A stretch of DNA of 64,000 nucleotides from Paenibacillus gorillae (GCF_000513275.1 NZ_CBVJ010000129.1:1-64000), one strand, 5' to 3'. Shown: positions 33,260-41,949, counted from the first letter of the stretch. The notes: generated by a model not told the origin, from the sequence alone. Numbers and translations are program-made.

Positions 33260-34873
33260 CTAATTGATGAACATGATCGTCGAGATGCCTTTTTGCCGGT
33301 GCGCATCAGGTATTTTTAACATGCCCGCATCAACCAGATGTTTGAGTACGTATGTGCGCATTGTGCCCATCGCCATACTGTTCTGAGACCAGTAGCCGAC
33401 GTATTTATGCGCATGCTCTGGCTGTCCAGCAACCTGCAATTGATAGACTGCCTGATCTAATTTCGATGCAGCTTCTCTGATTCGTTCAGACGGTTGTGGC
33501 AGTGATGCATGCAGACGCTCTCCTGTTTGCTTATCTTTACAATAAACGATATTGACCTCGAGATCAGATTCCGTTCGCAGCAAATACTGCTTGTCGAACA
33601 GGCGCCGATAGGCGTCGATGTTCGTATGGTTTTGCGGCAAATCTCCATTGATGACGTGCATCAGGCTGATGAAATCTGAACCCAGATTATCTCGCCAGCC
33701 GCCCTGTCTGCCGCTCCACCACGTATCAGTCTGCCATGCCTTGAGTGAGAGCTCATCGGAATTCCGGTTCATATCGCCGCAGAAGTAGTATAATTTACGG
33801 TCAAAGCTAACGTCATATTCTCTGTCGATCGTTGCATAAGCAGCATACTGCCCGCCATCTTTACGGCTGACTGTAACCTCTTGATCGGCCACCCTATCAA
33901 GTTCTTTAAATCTCAGCTGTTTGCCCGCATACGGAATGAGACTCCATAACAGCAGATTAATGTCTCCTTCTGGGACGTAGACACCGGTTTCTTGGAATAC
34001 TTCAGCCATCGAAAAAAAGGGCTTAAAATAATGCTCGACGGCTATTTCGGCATACTCTTCGAACAAACGGTGCAGCGCCTCACTCTTTGCTTGGGACGGA
34101 TCTTCAATATACATATTGGTACGATATTTCCCGCCCGGCAGTTGATCCAAGAAGCCGTATTCTTCAAGCGCTTCTACCTCATCCTCGGCGAATACGGGTG
34201 AAATCCCTAGCTCTTCGGCGATTCCTTTGATCGTTAGCGGCTTGTGATAGGCGGAAAAAGCGATGTTTTGTCTGATTGCCGTCGCCAGAAAATCGGCGGT
34301 GTCCCCTTTGTTGCCTGGCGATCCGCTATGCCCTAAATTGGACATGCGAACCGGGTTCATGCCAAGATTGCCCATCGATCGAATTGTGTTCATCTTGTGC
34401 TTCAGCTCCTTTTTCGCTTCGAATAGATGCCATTTGACCGTGCCGCCGGATAGCCCCATCGCAGCTGCAATTTCGCTAATTTTCATACCGCCGTAATAGT
34501 ACTTGATTACGATTTCCCGCTGCTGGTGTGATAAAAAAGCGATTTCCCGCCGCAATGCGCCGGCCGTTTCCTGACGGATGATCCTATCGAAGCCCTCGTC
34601 TCTGGACAACACCTCAGTGTCATCTATCCGCAACTGGTTGGATGCTTTCACTTTCTCACCGACATGTCTCGCCCACACATAATGCGCGATCTTGAAGACG
34701 TAGCTGTTCAGATCCAGAAATTCCGTCTTTTTAAGAAGCGTCTGATAAACCTCCAGCGTCATTCTTCCCGCCAGCTCCTCGGCCTCGGCGATATTGCCCG
34801 TTTTGTTCAAAGCAAATCCATACAGCGGCTTGATATAATCCTTGATGACACGGTCGGCCTGTTGTTTATCCAT
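33260..34873 (-). CDS. ECF-like sigma factor with a ~350-residue C-terminal extension
   Basis: 537 residues. Residues 1-165 are a sigma-70 region 2 and 4 pair (EAEELAGRMTLEVYQTLL, FKIAHYVWARHVGE, LSHQQREIVIKYYYGGMKISEIAAAMGLSGGTVKWHLFEAKKEL). After a linker comes a winged-helix-like segment (LTIKGIAEELGISPVFAEDEVEALEEYGFLD) and a long soluble domain with no membrane helix. Fused C-terminal domains of this sort in sigma factors usually replace a separate anti-sigma protein, so the extension may sense a signal directly. AAGGAG precedes the ATG. No anti-sigma gene is adjacent. Confidence 0.82.
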   Translation of the reverse strand: MDKQQADRVIKDYIKPLYGFALNKTGNIAEAEELAGRMTLEVYQTLLKKTEFLDLNSYVFKIAHYVWARHVGEKVKASNQLRIDDTEVLSRDEGFDRIIRQETAGALRREIAFLSHQQREIVIKYYYGGMKISEIAAAMGLSGGTVKWHLFEAKKELKHKMNTIRSMGNLGMNPVRMSNLGHSGSPGNKGDTADFLATAIRQNIAFSAYHKPLTIKGIAEELGISPVFAEDEVEALEEYGFLDQLPGGKYRTNMYIEDPSQAKSEALHRLFEEYAEIAVEHYFKPFFSMAEVFQETGVYVPEGDINLLLWSLIPYAGKQLRFKELDRVADQEVTVSRKDGGQYAAYATIDREYDVSFDRKLYYFCGDMNRNSDELSLKAWQTDTWWSGRQGGWRDNLGSDFISLMHVINGDLPQNHTNIDAYRRLFDKQYLLRTESDLEVNIVYCKDKQTGERLHASLPQPSERIREAASKLDQAVYQLQVAGQPEHAHKYVGYWSQNSMAMGTMRTYVLKHLVDAGMLKIPDAHRQKGISTIMFIN

Positions 34874-35009
34874 GACTTAAAAGCTCCTTCTTTTCAATGG
34901 CACTCAACTAAATACTGCAGCGAAAACGAAAAAGGTTGGGTGGATTAGGAAAAAAAATTAGAGTACAGCCCAACCTAACCATTGTAACGTGAAAATTTAA
35001 TTCCATATA
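34874..35009. other. Intergenic, promoter side of the sigma gene
   Basis: No gene is seen. The segment lies upstream of the minus-strand sigma gene and presumably carries its promoter. Confidence 0.35.
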
Positions 35010-35058
35010 AAAACAATCGCTCTCTGCTTGGCTAAAATGGCCTTGCAGAGAGCGATTG
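35010..35058 (-). terminator. Strong hairpin terminator
   Basis: A perfect 14-bp stem (CAATCGCTCTCTGC and its complement) followed by TTTTTA on the minus strand. It lies 100 bases past the stop of the dead gene at 35157-35450, whose terminator it probably was. Confidence 0.8.
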
Positions 35059-35156
35059 ATGTTTCAGGCGTTCTTTTGGCATAACGGACAACGAAAGGTT
35101 CAAATACGCCTGTTGGACTCTCTACAGTCGCTTATTCGCCGGTTCCATTCCCATAG

Positions 35157-35450
35157 CTAAAAGTTGAAAATGTAAGGTGCCGCGCTTATCCCCGGCACCT
35201 TACAGCCTGTCACTAAACAATAGACCGTTCCAGCCGGGATGAGAAAATAATCATGCTTATTAGCTGAATATACGTTCACATATTGCTCTGGCGGAAATGT
35301 GAAGCCGTATACCTCCGTTTTACGCAAATTTTCCAGCGCCTCGATTTCCTTGATGCTTCATTTCAATTTTATTCTTAGGGTTCGGGCGGAAATTCTGATC
35401 AATAGTAGCATCAAGCTCATTCCCGGCTAACCATCACTTCACTAAATTGT
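35157..35450 (-). pseudogene. Short decayed coding region, unknown family
   Basis: On the minus strand one frame reads WLAGNELDATIDQNFRPNPK then NKIEMK, preceded by a TGA. A shift of frame then gives IKEIEALENLRKTEVYGFTF, PPEQYVNVYSANKHDYFLIP and so on to APYIFNF and a TAG at 35159-35157. The two parts join smoothly in sense but are out of frame and have no start codon with a ribosome binding site. I do not recognise the family. Confidence 0.6.
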
Positions 35451-35515
35451 ATCCTATATTCAATTTTCATTTATATATTTGGAAATTAGACAAAAAATTC
35501 TTTTAAAAATAAAAT

Positions 35516-35544
35516 TTGACATATATATTATGTTTGAATAAAAT
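35516..35544 (+). promoter_or_regulatory. Sigma-A promoter of the secreted-protein pair
   Basis: A perfect TTGACA at 35516-35521 and TAAAAT at 35539-35544 with a 17-base spacer, in a very AT-rich stretch. Transcription should start near 35551, about 33 bases before the first gene. Confidence 0.85.
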
Positions 35545-35583
35545 GATAGATAGTTTTACATTTTATTCAAGGAGATGGTAGGG

Positions 35584-36102
35584 TTGGAAATGTTCAATGG
35601 GTTGAAGTTAAAGAAGGGTTTACTTACTGTCATAATTGCTACAACTGCAATTGTTGGAGGCGCTACAACAGCTTTCGCGGGGATTACGACGCCATCATCT
35701 ATTCTGAACGCTGAACTAAAAACAGCAAACAATTACGCTTGGTTAGCAGATGCTGACCCTAGTTATAACTGTCTAGCATATGCATTAGGTAATACCTCAA
35801 GCTGGATATGGCCATGGGGCTCAAGTAATCCAACCTCCTCCCAAGTAGATACTTATTTATCTGGCAAAGGATATTCTATTAGCAGAGCTTTTAGTAGTAC
35901 TACTAAAGGTGACTATGAAATAGTATCCTACGGTACATCTTCTAATATCACACACTTTTCTAAAGTAGGAGCAGCTCGTGTAGGCTCAACAGAATATTCT
36001 AATGCAAAGTGGGGACAAGCAGAGAGGCTGCAACATTTAGGCTGGGATCCCTATACAGTAAACGGAACATATGGCGCAGCGGTTCGTAAATATGCACCAT
36101 AA
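35584..36102 (+). CDS. Secreted protein with a possible Cys/His catalytic pair
   Basis: About 172 residues. A TTG start is favoured: AAGGAG ends 9 bases before it, while ATGs at 35575 and 35590 are spaced badly. The signal peptide (KLKKGLLTVIIATTAIVGG) is cleaved near TTAFA-G. The mature part has DPSYNCLAYALGNTSSWIWPW, a lone Cys-containing motif, and later ITHFSKVG, which recall papain-like/NlpC-type or DUF7689-like domains with Cys and His. The activity is not proven. It is followed 44 bases later by a second exported protein in the same AT-rich unit. Confidence 0.7.
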   Translation: MEMFNGLKLKKGLLTVIIATTAIVGGATTAFAGITTPSSILNAELKTANNYAWLADADPSYNCLAYALGNTSSWIWPWGSSNPTSSQVDTYLSGKGYSISRAFSSTTKGDYEIVSYGTSSNITHFSKVGAARVGSTEYSNAKWGQAERLQHLGWDPYTVNGTYGAAVRKYAP

Positions 36103-36146
36103 TTATCTAATTCTGATAATTATTCAATAATGAGGAGGGTTTATTA

Positions 36147-36830
36147 ATGAAAAGCAAGGTAAAGATGTTTATAATACTATTCGTATGTAGTTTTTTGGTG
36201 GTGTTTTTGATCAAACAAAGTGATGTGAGTGCCTCCGTTGAACAACAAGTTGACAGTAGAATTATTTCAATTACCAAAAAACTCGATAAGGAAGTCGAAT
36301 TAAAAACTGAACTTTCAAAAAGTTCAAATCCGTATGATTACATCGTAAATAATACTGATTTCAATGAAATATTACTTTTAGGAAATAACGCATTACCGAT
36401 ATTACAAAAGAAAATAGATCAAAGCCCAAACGATGGCTTACAAGAATATATTCTTGCAATTGCTATTGAACGTATCTCCAAGACTGATCTTAAAAAACAA
36501 GAGTCTACACAATGGGACACCCCGAAATCGTTTAATACTACATGGGAAAACCATTTAAAAACCATTCCTACTGCTGTAAAATCCATTTCTTCGGATATAA
36601 ATTTGAACACAGATGAAAAAGTGGTTCAACTGGTTGAATTAGGAACTCCTGCAATGCCATTTATATTGGAAGAGGTCGAATCGGTTGACTCAAATTTATT
36701 TCAAGCACTTGTAATATTAAGCAACAACAATAATAGCAGCCTTAATAAGGATGCAATAGATTTCAAAGAGTGGACGTCCATTCATAAGGAAGAATTAGAA
36801 ATTCTCAAACAGTATGTGTTAGAACAATAA
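36147..36830 (+). CDS. Exported HEAT-like helical protein
   Basis: 227 residues with an uncleaved N-terminal anchor or signal peptide (about 6-24) and an outside, helix-rich domain. Two HEAT-like motifs are visible (LLLGNNALPILQKKI and LVELGTPAMPFILEEV). GAGGAGG precedes the ATG. Its position right after the secreted Cys/His protein suggests a partner, for example an inhibitor or chaperone of that protein. No enzyme motif is seen. Confidence 0.65.
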   Translation: MKSKVKMFIILFVCSFLVVFLIKQSDVSASVEQQVDSRIISITKKLDKEVELKTELSKSSNPYDYIVNNTDFNEILLLGNNALPILQKKIDQSPNDGLQEYILAIAIERISKTDLKKQESTQWDTPKSFNTTWENHLKTIPTAVKSISSDINLNTDEKVVQLVELGTPAMPFILEEVESVDSNLFQALVILSNNNNSSLNKDAIDFKEWTSIHKEELEILKQYVLEQ

Positions 36831-36882
36831 TGTCCTATTCGTATAAAGAAAGTAATTAAGAAGATATATCTCCGTTTTAAAT

Positions 36883-36930
36883 GGCGGCAAACCGTTGCGT
36901 ATTGAACGTTTTGCCGCCTTACCTTTGTTT
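36883..36930 (+). terminator. Terminator of the secreted-protein pair
   Basis: A GGCGGCAAA/TTTTGCCGCC stem with a loop of about 17 bases and a CTTTGTTTT tail. Confidence 0.75.
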
Positions 36931-36992
36931 TCTCCTACACCAAGAACTGTTATTCATTACACACCAACTGAATGCAGCCTGGCTAGTTTTCG

Positions 36993-37640
36993 TTAGTTGG
37001 ATAGTTTTCCTTTGTATTTACCTTGTTCATTTAATGTGATCTCTATTGTACTACTTCCCAGCTTTGTATCACCCTTGTAAGCAGTAATCTGAAGTATGCC
37101 CGAAGTTGCTACCGAACGTGACTGATCTCCTTCTACCAGTGGGGACCAGTAAATCGTATCATTTGATCTAACAGCCGCTTGCTCCCCCAAATGTATCACC
37201 TTGGAATCCGCGGGATTCCATAGTATCAGTTGGCCTTCTGATGATTGTACTTTAATCATGTCTGCATTCTTGGATGCGATTGTTATAGGGAAACCTGGTA
37301 CACTGCTCATAAGCAATGAGTATTGACCAAGCGGGAAGTCTACATCCGGTTCTACCACGAAGGAGGCTCCATCTGCCGCATAAACAGTAACCACGAACCC
37401 ACTGAATAAAGCAGTTGGATTATTGCTCTCTCCATTTTGAAAAATAAGTCTTCCTCCAATTGCAAGAAGGAATAAAATTATACAGGAAATCACAACCCTC
37501 ACAAACCTACTGTGAATTACTTGTTTTGTGTTTTGTGAGGTAGAGGCTCTTGTTACACAATTGTTTATGATTGCTTGTTTGAGTGAATGATCTACCCTTA
37601 TTTCATTCATTCCATTAACATATTTCGTTCTAATGGTCAT
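36993..37640 (-). CDS. Probable membrane anti-sigma factor
   Basis: About 215 residues. A cytoplasmic N-terminal helix region of 45 residues is followed by one TM segment (VVISCIILFLLAIGGRLIF) and an external beta-rich domain (VTVYAADGASFVVEPDVDFPLG, later Ig-like strands KGDTKLGSSTIEITLNEQGK). It overlaps the sigma gene end by 11 bases, and GGGAGGG lies 7 bases before the ATG at 37640. Gene order and topology point to an anti-sigma factor for the preceding gene, although no zinc-binding HxxxCxxC motif is present. Confidence 0.78.
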   Translation of the reverse strand: MTIRTKYVNGMNEIRVDHSLKQAIINNCVTRASTSQNTKQVIHSRFVRVVISCIILFLLAIGGRLIFQNGESNNPTALFSGFVVTVYAADGASFVVEPDVDFPLGQYSLLMSSVPGFPITIASKNADMIKVQSSEGQLILWNPADSKVIHLGEQAAVRSNDTIYWSPLVEGDQSRSVATSGILQITAYKGDTKLGSSTIEITLNEQGKYKGKLSN

Positions 37641-38127
37641 CGTCAAACCCTCCCATTATCTTTTCCTTAAGAAGCTCTTTTGCTCGCTTAAGTTGTGTTC
37701 GTACTGTGCTCTCTTTCAAGTTTAGAAGTTCAGCGATCTCGGCTGTTTTGTAGCCTTCATAATAATAGAGATGAATAACCAATCGATACTTTCTTGGAAG
37801 TTTAAGTACAAAAATGACTATCTCCATGCTCTCTTTATGTGCATTAGGCAGAGGTATTTTTTCAAGAGGGGAGAACCATCTCTTCCATGGACTTCTGCTG
37901 ACGTCTATACATGTATTTATTGTTACTCGAATGATCCATGCTTTCTCATGTTCGGAATCGTTAAATGGATTCTGATGCTTGAAAAGTTTGATATATACCT
38001 CCTGGCATACATCTTGTGCATCCGCAAGATTTCCAAGGTGGCTTAAGGCTAAGCGCAACACCATATCGGAATACTTATTCACTAACATTGCTAAGTTTTC
38101 ATTTCTATTTGTATCATTACTCCCCAA
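37630..38127 (-). CDS. ECF RNA polymerase sigma factor
   Basis: About 165 residues. Region 2 is LALSHLGNLADAQDVCQEVYIKLF with EKAWIIRVTINTCIDVSRSPWKRW; region 4 is LPRKYRLVIHLYYYEGYKTAEIAELLNLKESTVRTQLKRAKELL. A TTG start at 38127 is preferred because GGGGGAGAGG precedes it; a GTG 27 bases upstream has no ribosome binding site. It is co-translated with the anti-sigma-like gene. Confidence 0.88.
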   Translation of the reverse strand: MGSNDTNRNENLAMLVNKYSDMVLRLALSHLGNLADAQDVCQEVYIKLFKHQNPFNDSEHEKAWIIRVTINTCIDVSRSPWKRWFSPLEKIPLPNAHKESMEIVIFVLKLPRKYRLVIHLYYYEGYKTAEIAELLNLKESTVRTQLKRAKELLKEKIMGGFDDDH

Positions 38128-38297
38128 TGACCTCTCCCCCTTCGTACCTAACACGTTAAACCATCAGAAAATGTTTCATTTAATCAAAATTGCACTTCTG
38201 TCAGGAAATTACAATAGTTTTATCGCTTTGCTTATATTCTCTCCTGATACTGTACCGATATGTTCAGTGCTCATCACCGCGCTGTTTGTAACAGATT

Positions 38298-38333
38298 GAA
38301 AAACGGGCGCCAATCTGGCACGCCCGTTTTTTA
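38298..38333. terminator. Terminator after the second SUKH gene
   Basis: An AAAAACGGGC/GCCCGTTTTT stem. It lies 32 bases past the minus-strand SUKH gene stop and has T runs in both directions. Confidence 0.85.
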
Positions 38334-38364
38334 TTGATATTCGACTCATTTATCTTTTGTATAA

Positions 38365-38856
38365 CTATAACTCTATGGAATTAGACATCATTAACTCAAA
38401 AAACTCTTCAAGAGTATTTGCTACTTTCTCTGCTTCCTCGAATTCAGGCTCAGTTCCGCGTACAATAGCACCTTTATCATTTGCCAAATCAATCGCATAG
38501 AAGGAATATCCGCCATCAACGGACATCACTATTGGCAAATAGTTATTCCACCACGCCGTTATTTCCGACTTCCAACTATCATCATCTGCTGCTTCTAAGC
38601 TGAGCAATTCATATTCATTCCATTTAAATTCACTATCGGAGCTATTATTGAACTCGTCCTCACAAATAAACCAAGTCATCTCATTGGGTGTAATGCACTT
38701 TGCTACCACGCTTAAAAACTCTAAATAATCATTTGGGATCGTTTTATATCTAGAAGTAATACTGCTGTCCAGATTTAATTGCGGCTCAGATTTTTTCGCT
38801 ATATCCCAACCGTTTTCATTAGCCCAAATTATAAAATCGTTAATTTTTGTATGCAC
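38365..38856 (-). CDS. SUKH/SMI1-KNR4 family protein
   Basis: About 163 residues, acidic. TIPNDYLEFLSVVAKC, the Trp/Glu-rich centre (TWFICEDEF) and GYSFYAIDLANDKGAIVRGTEPEFEEAEKVANTLEEFFEL follow the SUKH pattern. Proteins of this kind often act as toxin immunity factors, but no partner toxin is adjacent. A GTG start at 38856 has the best spacing from AAAGGTG. This stretch is AT-rich compared with the core genes. Confidence 0.82.
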   Translation of the reverse strand: MHTKINDFIIWANENGWDIAKKSEPQLNLDSSITSRYKTIPNDYLEFLSVVAKCITPNEMTWFICEDEFNNSSDSEFKWNEYELLSLEAADDDSWKSEITAWWNNYLPIVMSVDGGYSFYAIDLANDKGAIVRGTEPEFEEAEKVANTLEEFFELMMSNSIEL

Positions 38857-38952
38857 ACTTATCACCTTTTTTTCATAGTTCGGATGTTGTGGTCATGCTC
38901 TTCCATTGGTCAATCTACTCTACTGCTTATACTCTATTCGTGGCACAGTGTC

Positions 38953-38982
38953 TGACCCCTTTCGAGGAGTCATTTTCTTTTT
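38953..38982 (+). repeat. Second copy of the GACTCC hairpin motif
   Basis: CCTTTCGAGGAGTCATTTTCTTTTT closely resembles the hairpin at 33146-33176, with one stem arm decayed. The rest of 38866-39134 holds no gene I can support. Confidence 0.4.
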
Positions 38983-39143
38983 CAAAAGGTATGTAAAGTG
39001 AGATTCATCTTGTTCAGCCGATATAGTCGTCAAGCAAGCAATAGCGGTTGATTTTCCACCTAAATATGGACGAATAGTCACTTATACTGAACACTAATTT
39101 AACTTAAAATTACCTTAGAATATGGATAAGGGCTGTGATTACA

Positions 39144-39866
39144 ATGTTGATCAAAAGAGACAAATGGTTGCAGTATCGCATCCTGCGCAGCAGGTCCTCT
39201 CTTGCCAGACGGTTGCCAAAAACACAGTTGCTTAATAAGAACACTTTAGCGAAGATGCTGCGCCGGTATCACAGCGTCGTACTGAAGCCCCGTGACGGGA
39301 GCTACGGAATGAATATCGTGTTCATCAAACGTTATGGTGCGAATACCTATCAGGTTCAAAACGAAAATAACGCGGTCACCATGAGAGGTACCGAAAAGGT
39401 ACTCAAGTGGCTCCGTAAAAGAAATAAAGGCCGAGGATATATTGTTCAAAGGCGCCTGCAGCTTGCTCAAATTAGGCATAAGCCATTCGACATGCGGATC
39501 ATGACTCAACGAAAAAAAGGGGTGTCATCCGCTTGGAATGTAACGGGCTCATATGCTAAAGTTGCGGCGCAAGGCTATCTGGTCACAAATGTGACTGGCC
39601 GTCCTATTCCTGTTCTTAAGGCGCTAAAACTAGCTAAAATCGGCAATCGGAGCTTGCTTGTTAAAGCCGAACGAGTCGCACTATTGGCATCCAAACGGCT
39701 GGGAGAGCGTTATCCCAAGCTTAGGCAAGTGGGGTTCGATATAGGCATCGACAGGAAACACCGGGTTTGGATCATCGAAGGCAATTATAGGCCAGACTTG
39801 CGCCCCTTCCGGCGCTTGAAAGATTCCTCAATGCATCGCAGAATTATATGGTACAAGAAGCATTAA
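39144..39866 (+). CDS. YheC/YheD-like ATP-grasp protein, short form
   Basis: About 240 residues, very basic. It matches the ATP-grasp core of the YheC/YheD (endospore coat-associated) family: VVLKPRDGSYGMNIVFIKR, YIVQRRLQLAQIRHKPFDMRIMTQRKK, and the C-terminal FDIGIDRKHRVWIIEGNYRPDL with the Glu/Asn metal site. Full family members often carry about 100 more N-terminal residues, so this is a compact form. The ATG at 39144 follows AAGGG. Confidence 0.82.
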   Translation: MLIKRDKWLQYRILRSRSSLARRLPKTQLLNKNTLAKMLRRYHSVVLKPRDGSYGMNIVFIKRYGANTYQVQNENNAVTMRGTEKVLKWLRKRNKGRGYIVQRRLQLAQIRHKPFDMRIMTQRKKGVSSAWNVTGSYAKVAAQGYLVTNVTGRPIPVLKALKLAKIGNRSLLVKAERVALLASKRLGERYPKLRQVGFDIGIDRKHRVWIIEGNYRPDLRPFRRLKDSSMHRRIIWYKKH

Positions 39867-39871
39867 AGCGA

Positions 39872-39919
39872 TAAAAAGACGACCAGCCTTTCTTTTATCA
39901 TTGGCCGGTCGTCTTTTTA
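39872..39919. terminator. Bidirectional terminator
   Basis: AAAAAGACGACC(A)GCC pairs with GGCCGGTCGTCTTTTT between converging genes. A diverged copy of the same hairpin lies at 46388-46425. Confidence 0.9.
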
Positions 39920-39950
39920 TGTTTAGTACTTATTAATGCTGCTTGGATTT

Positions 39951-40274
39951 TTACCGGCGTTTTTTGGCACTTACAACTCGTGTTACTTGGAACTTATTTA
40001 CCCCTACCTGTATAATGGCAAATCTGCTGAACGAAGTGCCGGAAGAAGTATACGGTTCCGCTTCAACATTTCCACTCGGCGTTTTAACCGTTGCGGTGAT
40101 TTTTGTCACCAAACAGACTCCACGGCTAGAAGCTACCCAAGTCTCGTCACGCTGAACACTGTAATTATCATCACTGCAAAAGATGGATGCATATTCAACT
40201 TTCCCAAACGCGTTATACGGTGTAGAGTTAGTGATTCGAACGGGGTCATATGCGCCAGGCCCTCTATTTCCCAT
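39951..40274 (-). CDS. Uncharacterised 107-residue beta-rich protein
   Basis: The ATG at 40274 follows AGGAGG. The product starts MGNRGPGAYDPVRITN and has an alternating pattern suggestive of a beta sandwich (VEYASIFCSDDNYSV, GVCLVTKITATVKTPSG, FAIIQVGVNKFQVTRVV) with two Cys residues. No signal peptide or TM helix is seen. I do not recognise the family; a small lectin- or aegerolysin-like fold is only a guess. Confidence 0.65.
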   Translation of the reverse strand: MGNRGPGAYDPVRITNSTPYNAFGKVEYASIFCSDDNYSVQRDETWVASSRGVCLVTKITATVKTPSGNVEAEPYTSSGTSFSRFAIIQVGVNKFQVTRVVSAKKRR

Positions 40275-40412
40275 CCTCAAAACCTCCTTGTTTTTGATAT
40301 AGTCCCATTAAATGCAATTAAATAGTTTTGGTAAGGTATAAATGTGGACAAGAGAAAAAAAGTACGTTTGTCCTCATACGCAAGATACGACCGCTTATAT
40401 ATGAGCTTTAAA

Positions 40413-40455
40413 TATCATCATAATATATATTGACTCAATATATATTATGATGATA
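40413..40455. promoter_or_regulatory. Perfect 19-bp-arm palindrome, probable PadR operator
   Basis: TATCATCATAATATATATT (40413-40431), spacer GACTC, then its exact reverse complement (40437-40455). It overlaps both core elements of the promoter of the PadR-family gene, which is where an autorepressor would bind. The arms are AT-rich and not the usual PadR ATGT-ACAT type. Confidence 0.8.
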
Positions 40456-40459
40456 TATT
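40430..40459 (+). promoter_or_regulatory. Promoter of the PadR/SDR unit
   Basis: TTGACT (40430-40435) and TATATT (40454-40459) spaced by 18 bases, nested in the palindrome. Confidence 0.65.
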
Positions 40460-40506
40460 GTGATCGTGGTAAACAAAATTTCCCTAAATGATAAGGAGGC
40501 TAAGTA

Positions 40507-41043
40507 TTGAACAGTCAGGATGTTATTTTAGGCATGCTTATGAAAGAAGCGTTGACTGGCTACCAAATAAAACAGTTATTGGAGAATGTTTTCTCCAATT
40601 TCTATAGATCTACTTATGGCACGATCTATCCCACGCTTGCTCGAATGGAAAAAGAGGGATTGATAACTAAGGAAAATGTGACCCAGGACGGTAAGCCTAA
40701 CAAAAATCTTCTAAATATAACGCCTAAAGGCAGAGATTATTTTAACGCCTATTTACTTGGCCCGCTAGAAGGAGACAGCACCAGGAAATCTGATTTTATG
40801 ATGAGACTTTATTTTGGTGAATTCGTTGGGTATGACAAGGTGATTATTTGGTTGAAGCAAGCCCAAGAGGACTCACAAAAAAAGTTAGATCAATTGCTTG
40901 AGCAATATTCGCTTTATAAAGATGAAATGCATCCAGCGCAGATCATCTGCATCCAAATTGGAATAGAAGAATATAAGGCTAAACTTACAACCATTGCTGA
41001 GGGATTGGTAAGTATGGAGAAGTTAGTGCAAGAGCAGAGCTGA
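40507..41043 (+). CDS. PadR-family transcriptional regulator
   Basis: 178 residues. The winged helix is typical of PadR (ILGMLMKEALTGYQIKQLL, YGTIYPTLARMEKEGLITKE, NITPKGRDYFNAYLL) and a C-terminal helical dimer domain of about 80 residues follows. A TTG start follows AAGGAGG by 8 bases. It probably represses its own promoter through the palindrome at 40413-40455, and the following dehydrogenase gene may be its regulated target. Confidence 0.9.
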   Translation: MNSQDVILGMLMKEALTGYQIKQLLENVFSNFYRSTYGTIYPTLARMEKEGLITKENVTQDGKPNKNLLNITPKGRDYFNAYLLGPLEGDSTRKSDFMMRLYFGEFVGYDKVIIWLKQAQEDSQKKLDQLLEQYSLYKDEMHPAQIICIQIGIEEYKAKLTTIAEGLVSMEKLVQEQS

Positions 41044-41130
41044 CTTTAGTGAATCCAGGCACTTAAGAAGTAAGTTTGGTACAAACATGTTGCAGTTGTA
41101 ACGTTCACAAAACTTTTAGGAGGAATTGTT

Positions 41131-41949
41131 ATGAAAACAATTTTCATCACGGGTGCTTCATCGGGCATTGGGAGAGCTGCGGTAAAACATTTTGCTGCAA
41201 GAGGATGGAACGTAGCAGCCACGATGCGTTCACCTGAACTAGAAACTGAATTTATTACAGTAGATAATGTATTGGTACTAAGACTTGATGTGGAGAAAGA
41301 AGATACTATTCAATCTGCATTAGCGGAAGCGATTGGGCGGTTTGGTGAAATTGATGTTCTTCTCAATAACGCTGGATATGGAACAATGGGTCTTATAGAA
41401 GCAGCTACGAATGAACAAATTAGAAGACAGTTTGAAGTGAACGTTTTTGGTCTTATCAGTATGACTAAAGCCATATTGCCGCATTTTAGATCGAATCAAA
41501 AAGGTTTGCTGATCAATATCTCTTCTATGGGAGGGAAAGTGACCTTTCCTACGATGTCTCTGTATCACTCAACCAAATTTGCAGTGGAGGGTTTTTCCGA
41601 GTCGGTCTCTTATGAATTGGCATCACAAAATATTAAAGTAAAGTTAATTGAACCAGGGGCTATTGCTACGGACTTTGGCGGCAGATCAATGGAATTCTTT
41701 TTCGATGATGCATTAACAGACTATAAGTCATTTACTACTGCGTTTAGAGGTAAATTAGGGGAGATGGAAAAACACCCGGCATACGCTTCGCCTCCAGAAA
41801 TTGTTGCCGAAACCATATACCAAGCGGCTACAGACGGTACAAATCAATTCCGATATGTAGTTGGAGAAGATGCTAAGATGCTCATTCATATGAAAGAAAA
41901 TACGAAAGAAGAAGAGTACTTAACGAATATAGCTCAGCATTTCTCTTAA
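41131..41949 (+). CDS. Short-chain dehydrogenase/reductase
   Basis: 272 residues, a classical SDR: cofactor motif TGASSGIG at residues 7-14, NNAGYG, catalytic Ser in NISSMGG and YHSTK (YxxxK). The sequence style is that of NAD(P)-dependent oxidoreductases of broad, mostly unknown specificity. AGGAGG precedes the ATG, 88 bases after the PadR gene, and no promoter is evident between them. Confidence 0.9.
   Translation: MKTIFITGASSGIGRAAVKHFAARGWNVAATMRSPELETEFITVDNVLVLRLDVEKEDTIQSALAEAIGRFGEIDVLLNNAGYGTMGLIEAATNEQIRRQFEVNVFGLISMTKAILPHFRSNQKGLLINISSMGGKVTFPTMSLYHSTKFAVEGFSESVSYELASQNIKVKLIEPGAIATDFGGRSMEFFFDDALTDYKSFTTAFRGKLGEMEKHPAYASPPEIVAETIYQAATDGTNQFRYVVGEDAKMLIHMKENTKEEEYLTNIAQHFS

Noticed and set aside
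36993..37640. Zinc-finger (ZAS) anti-sigma factor
   Set aside because: No HxxxCxxC motif is present, so it was described only as a probable anti-sigma factor from gene order and topology.
40507..41949. Toxin-antitoxin pair
   Set aside because: The two products are a PadR regulator and a complete SDR enzyme.
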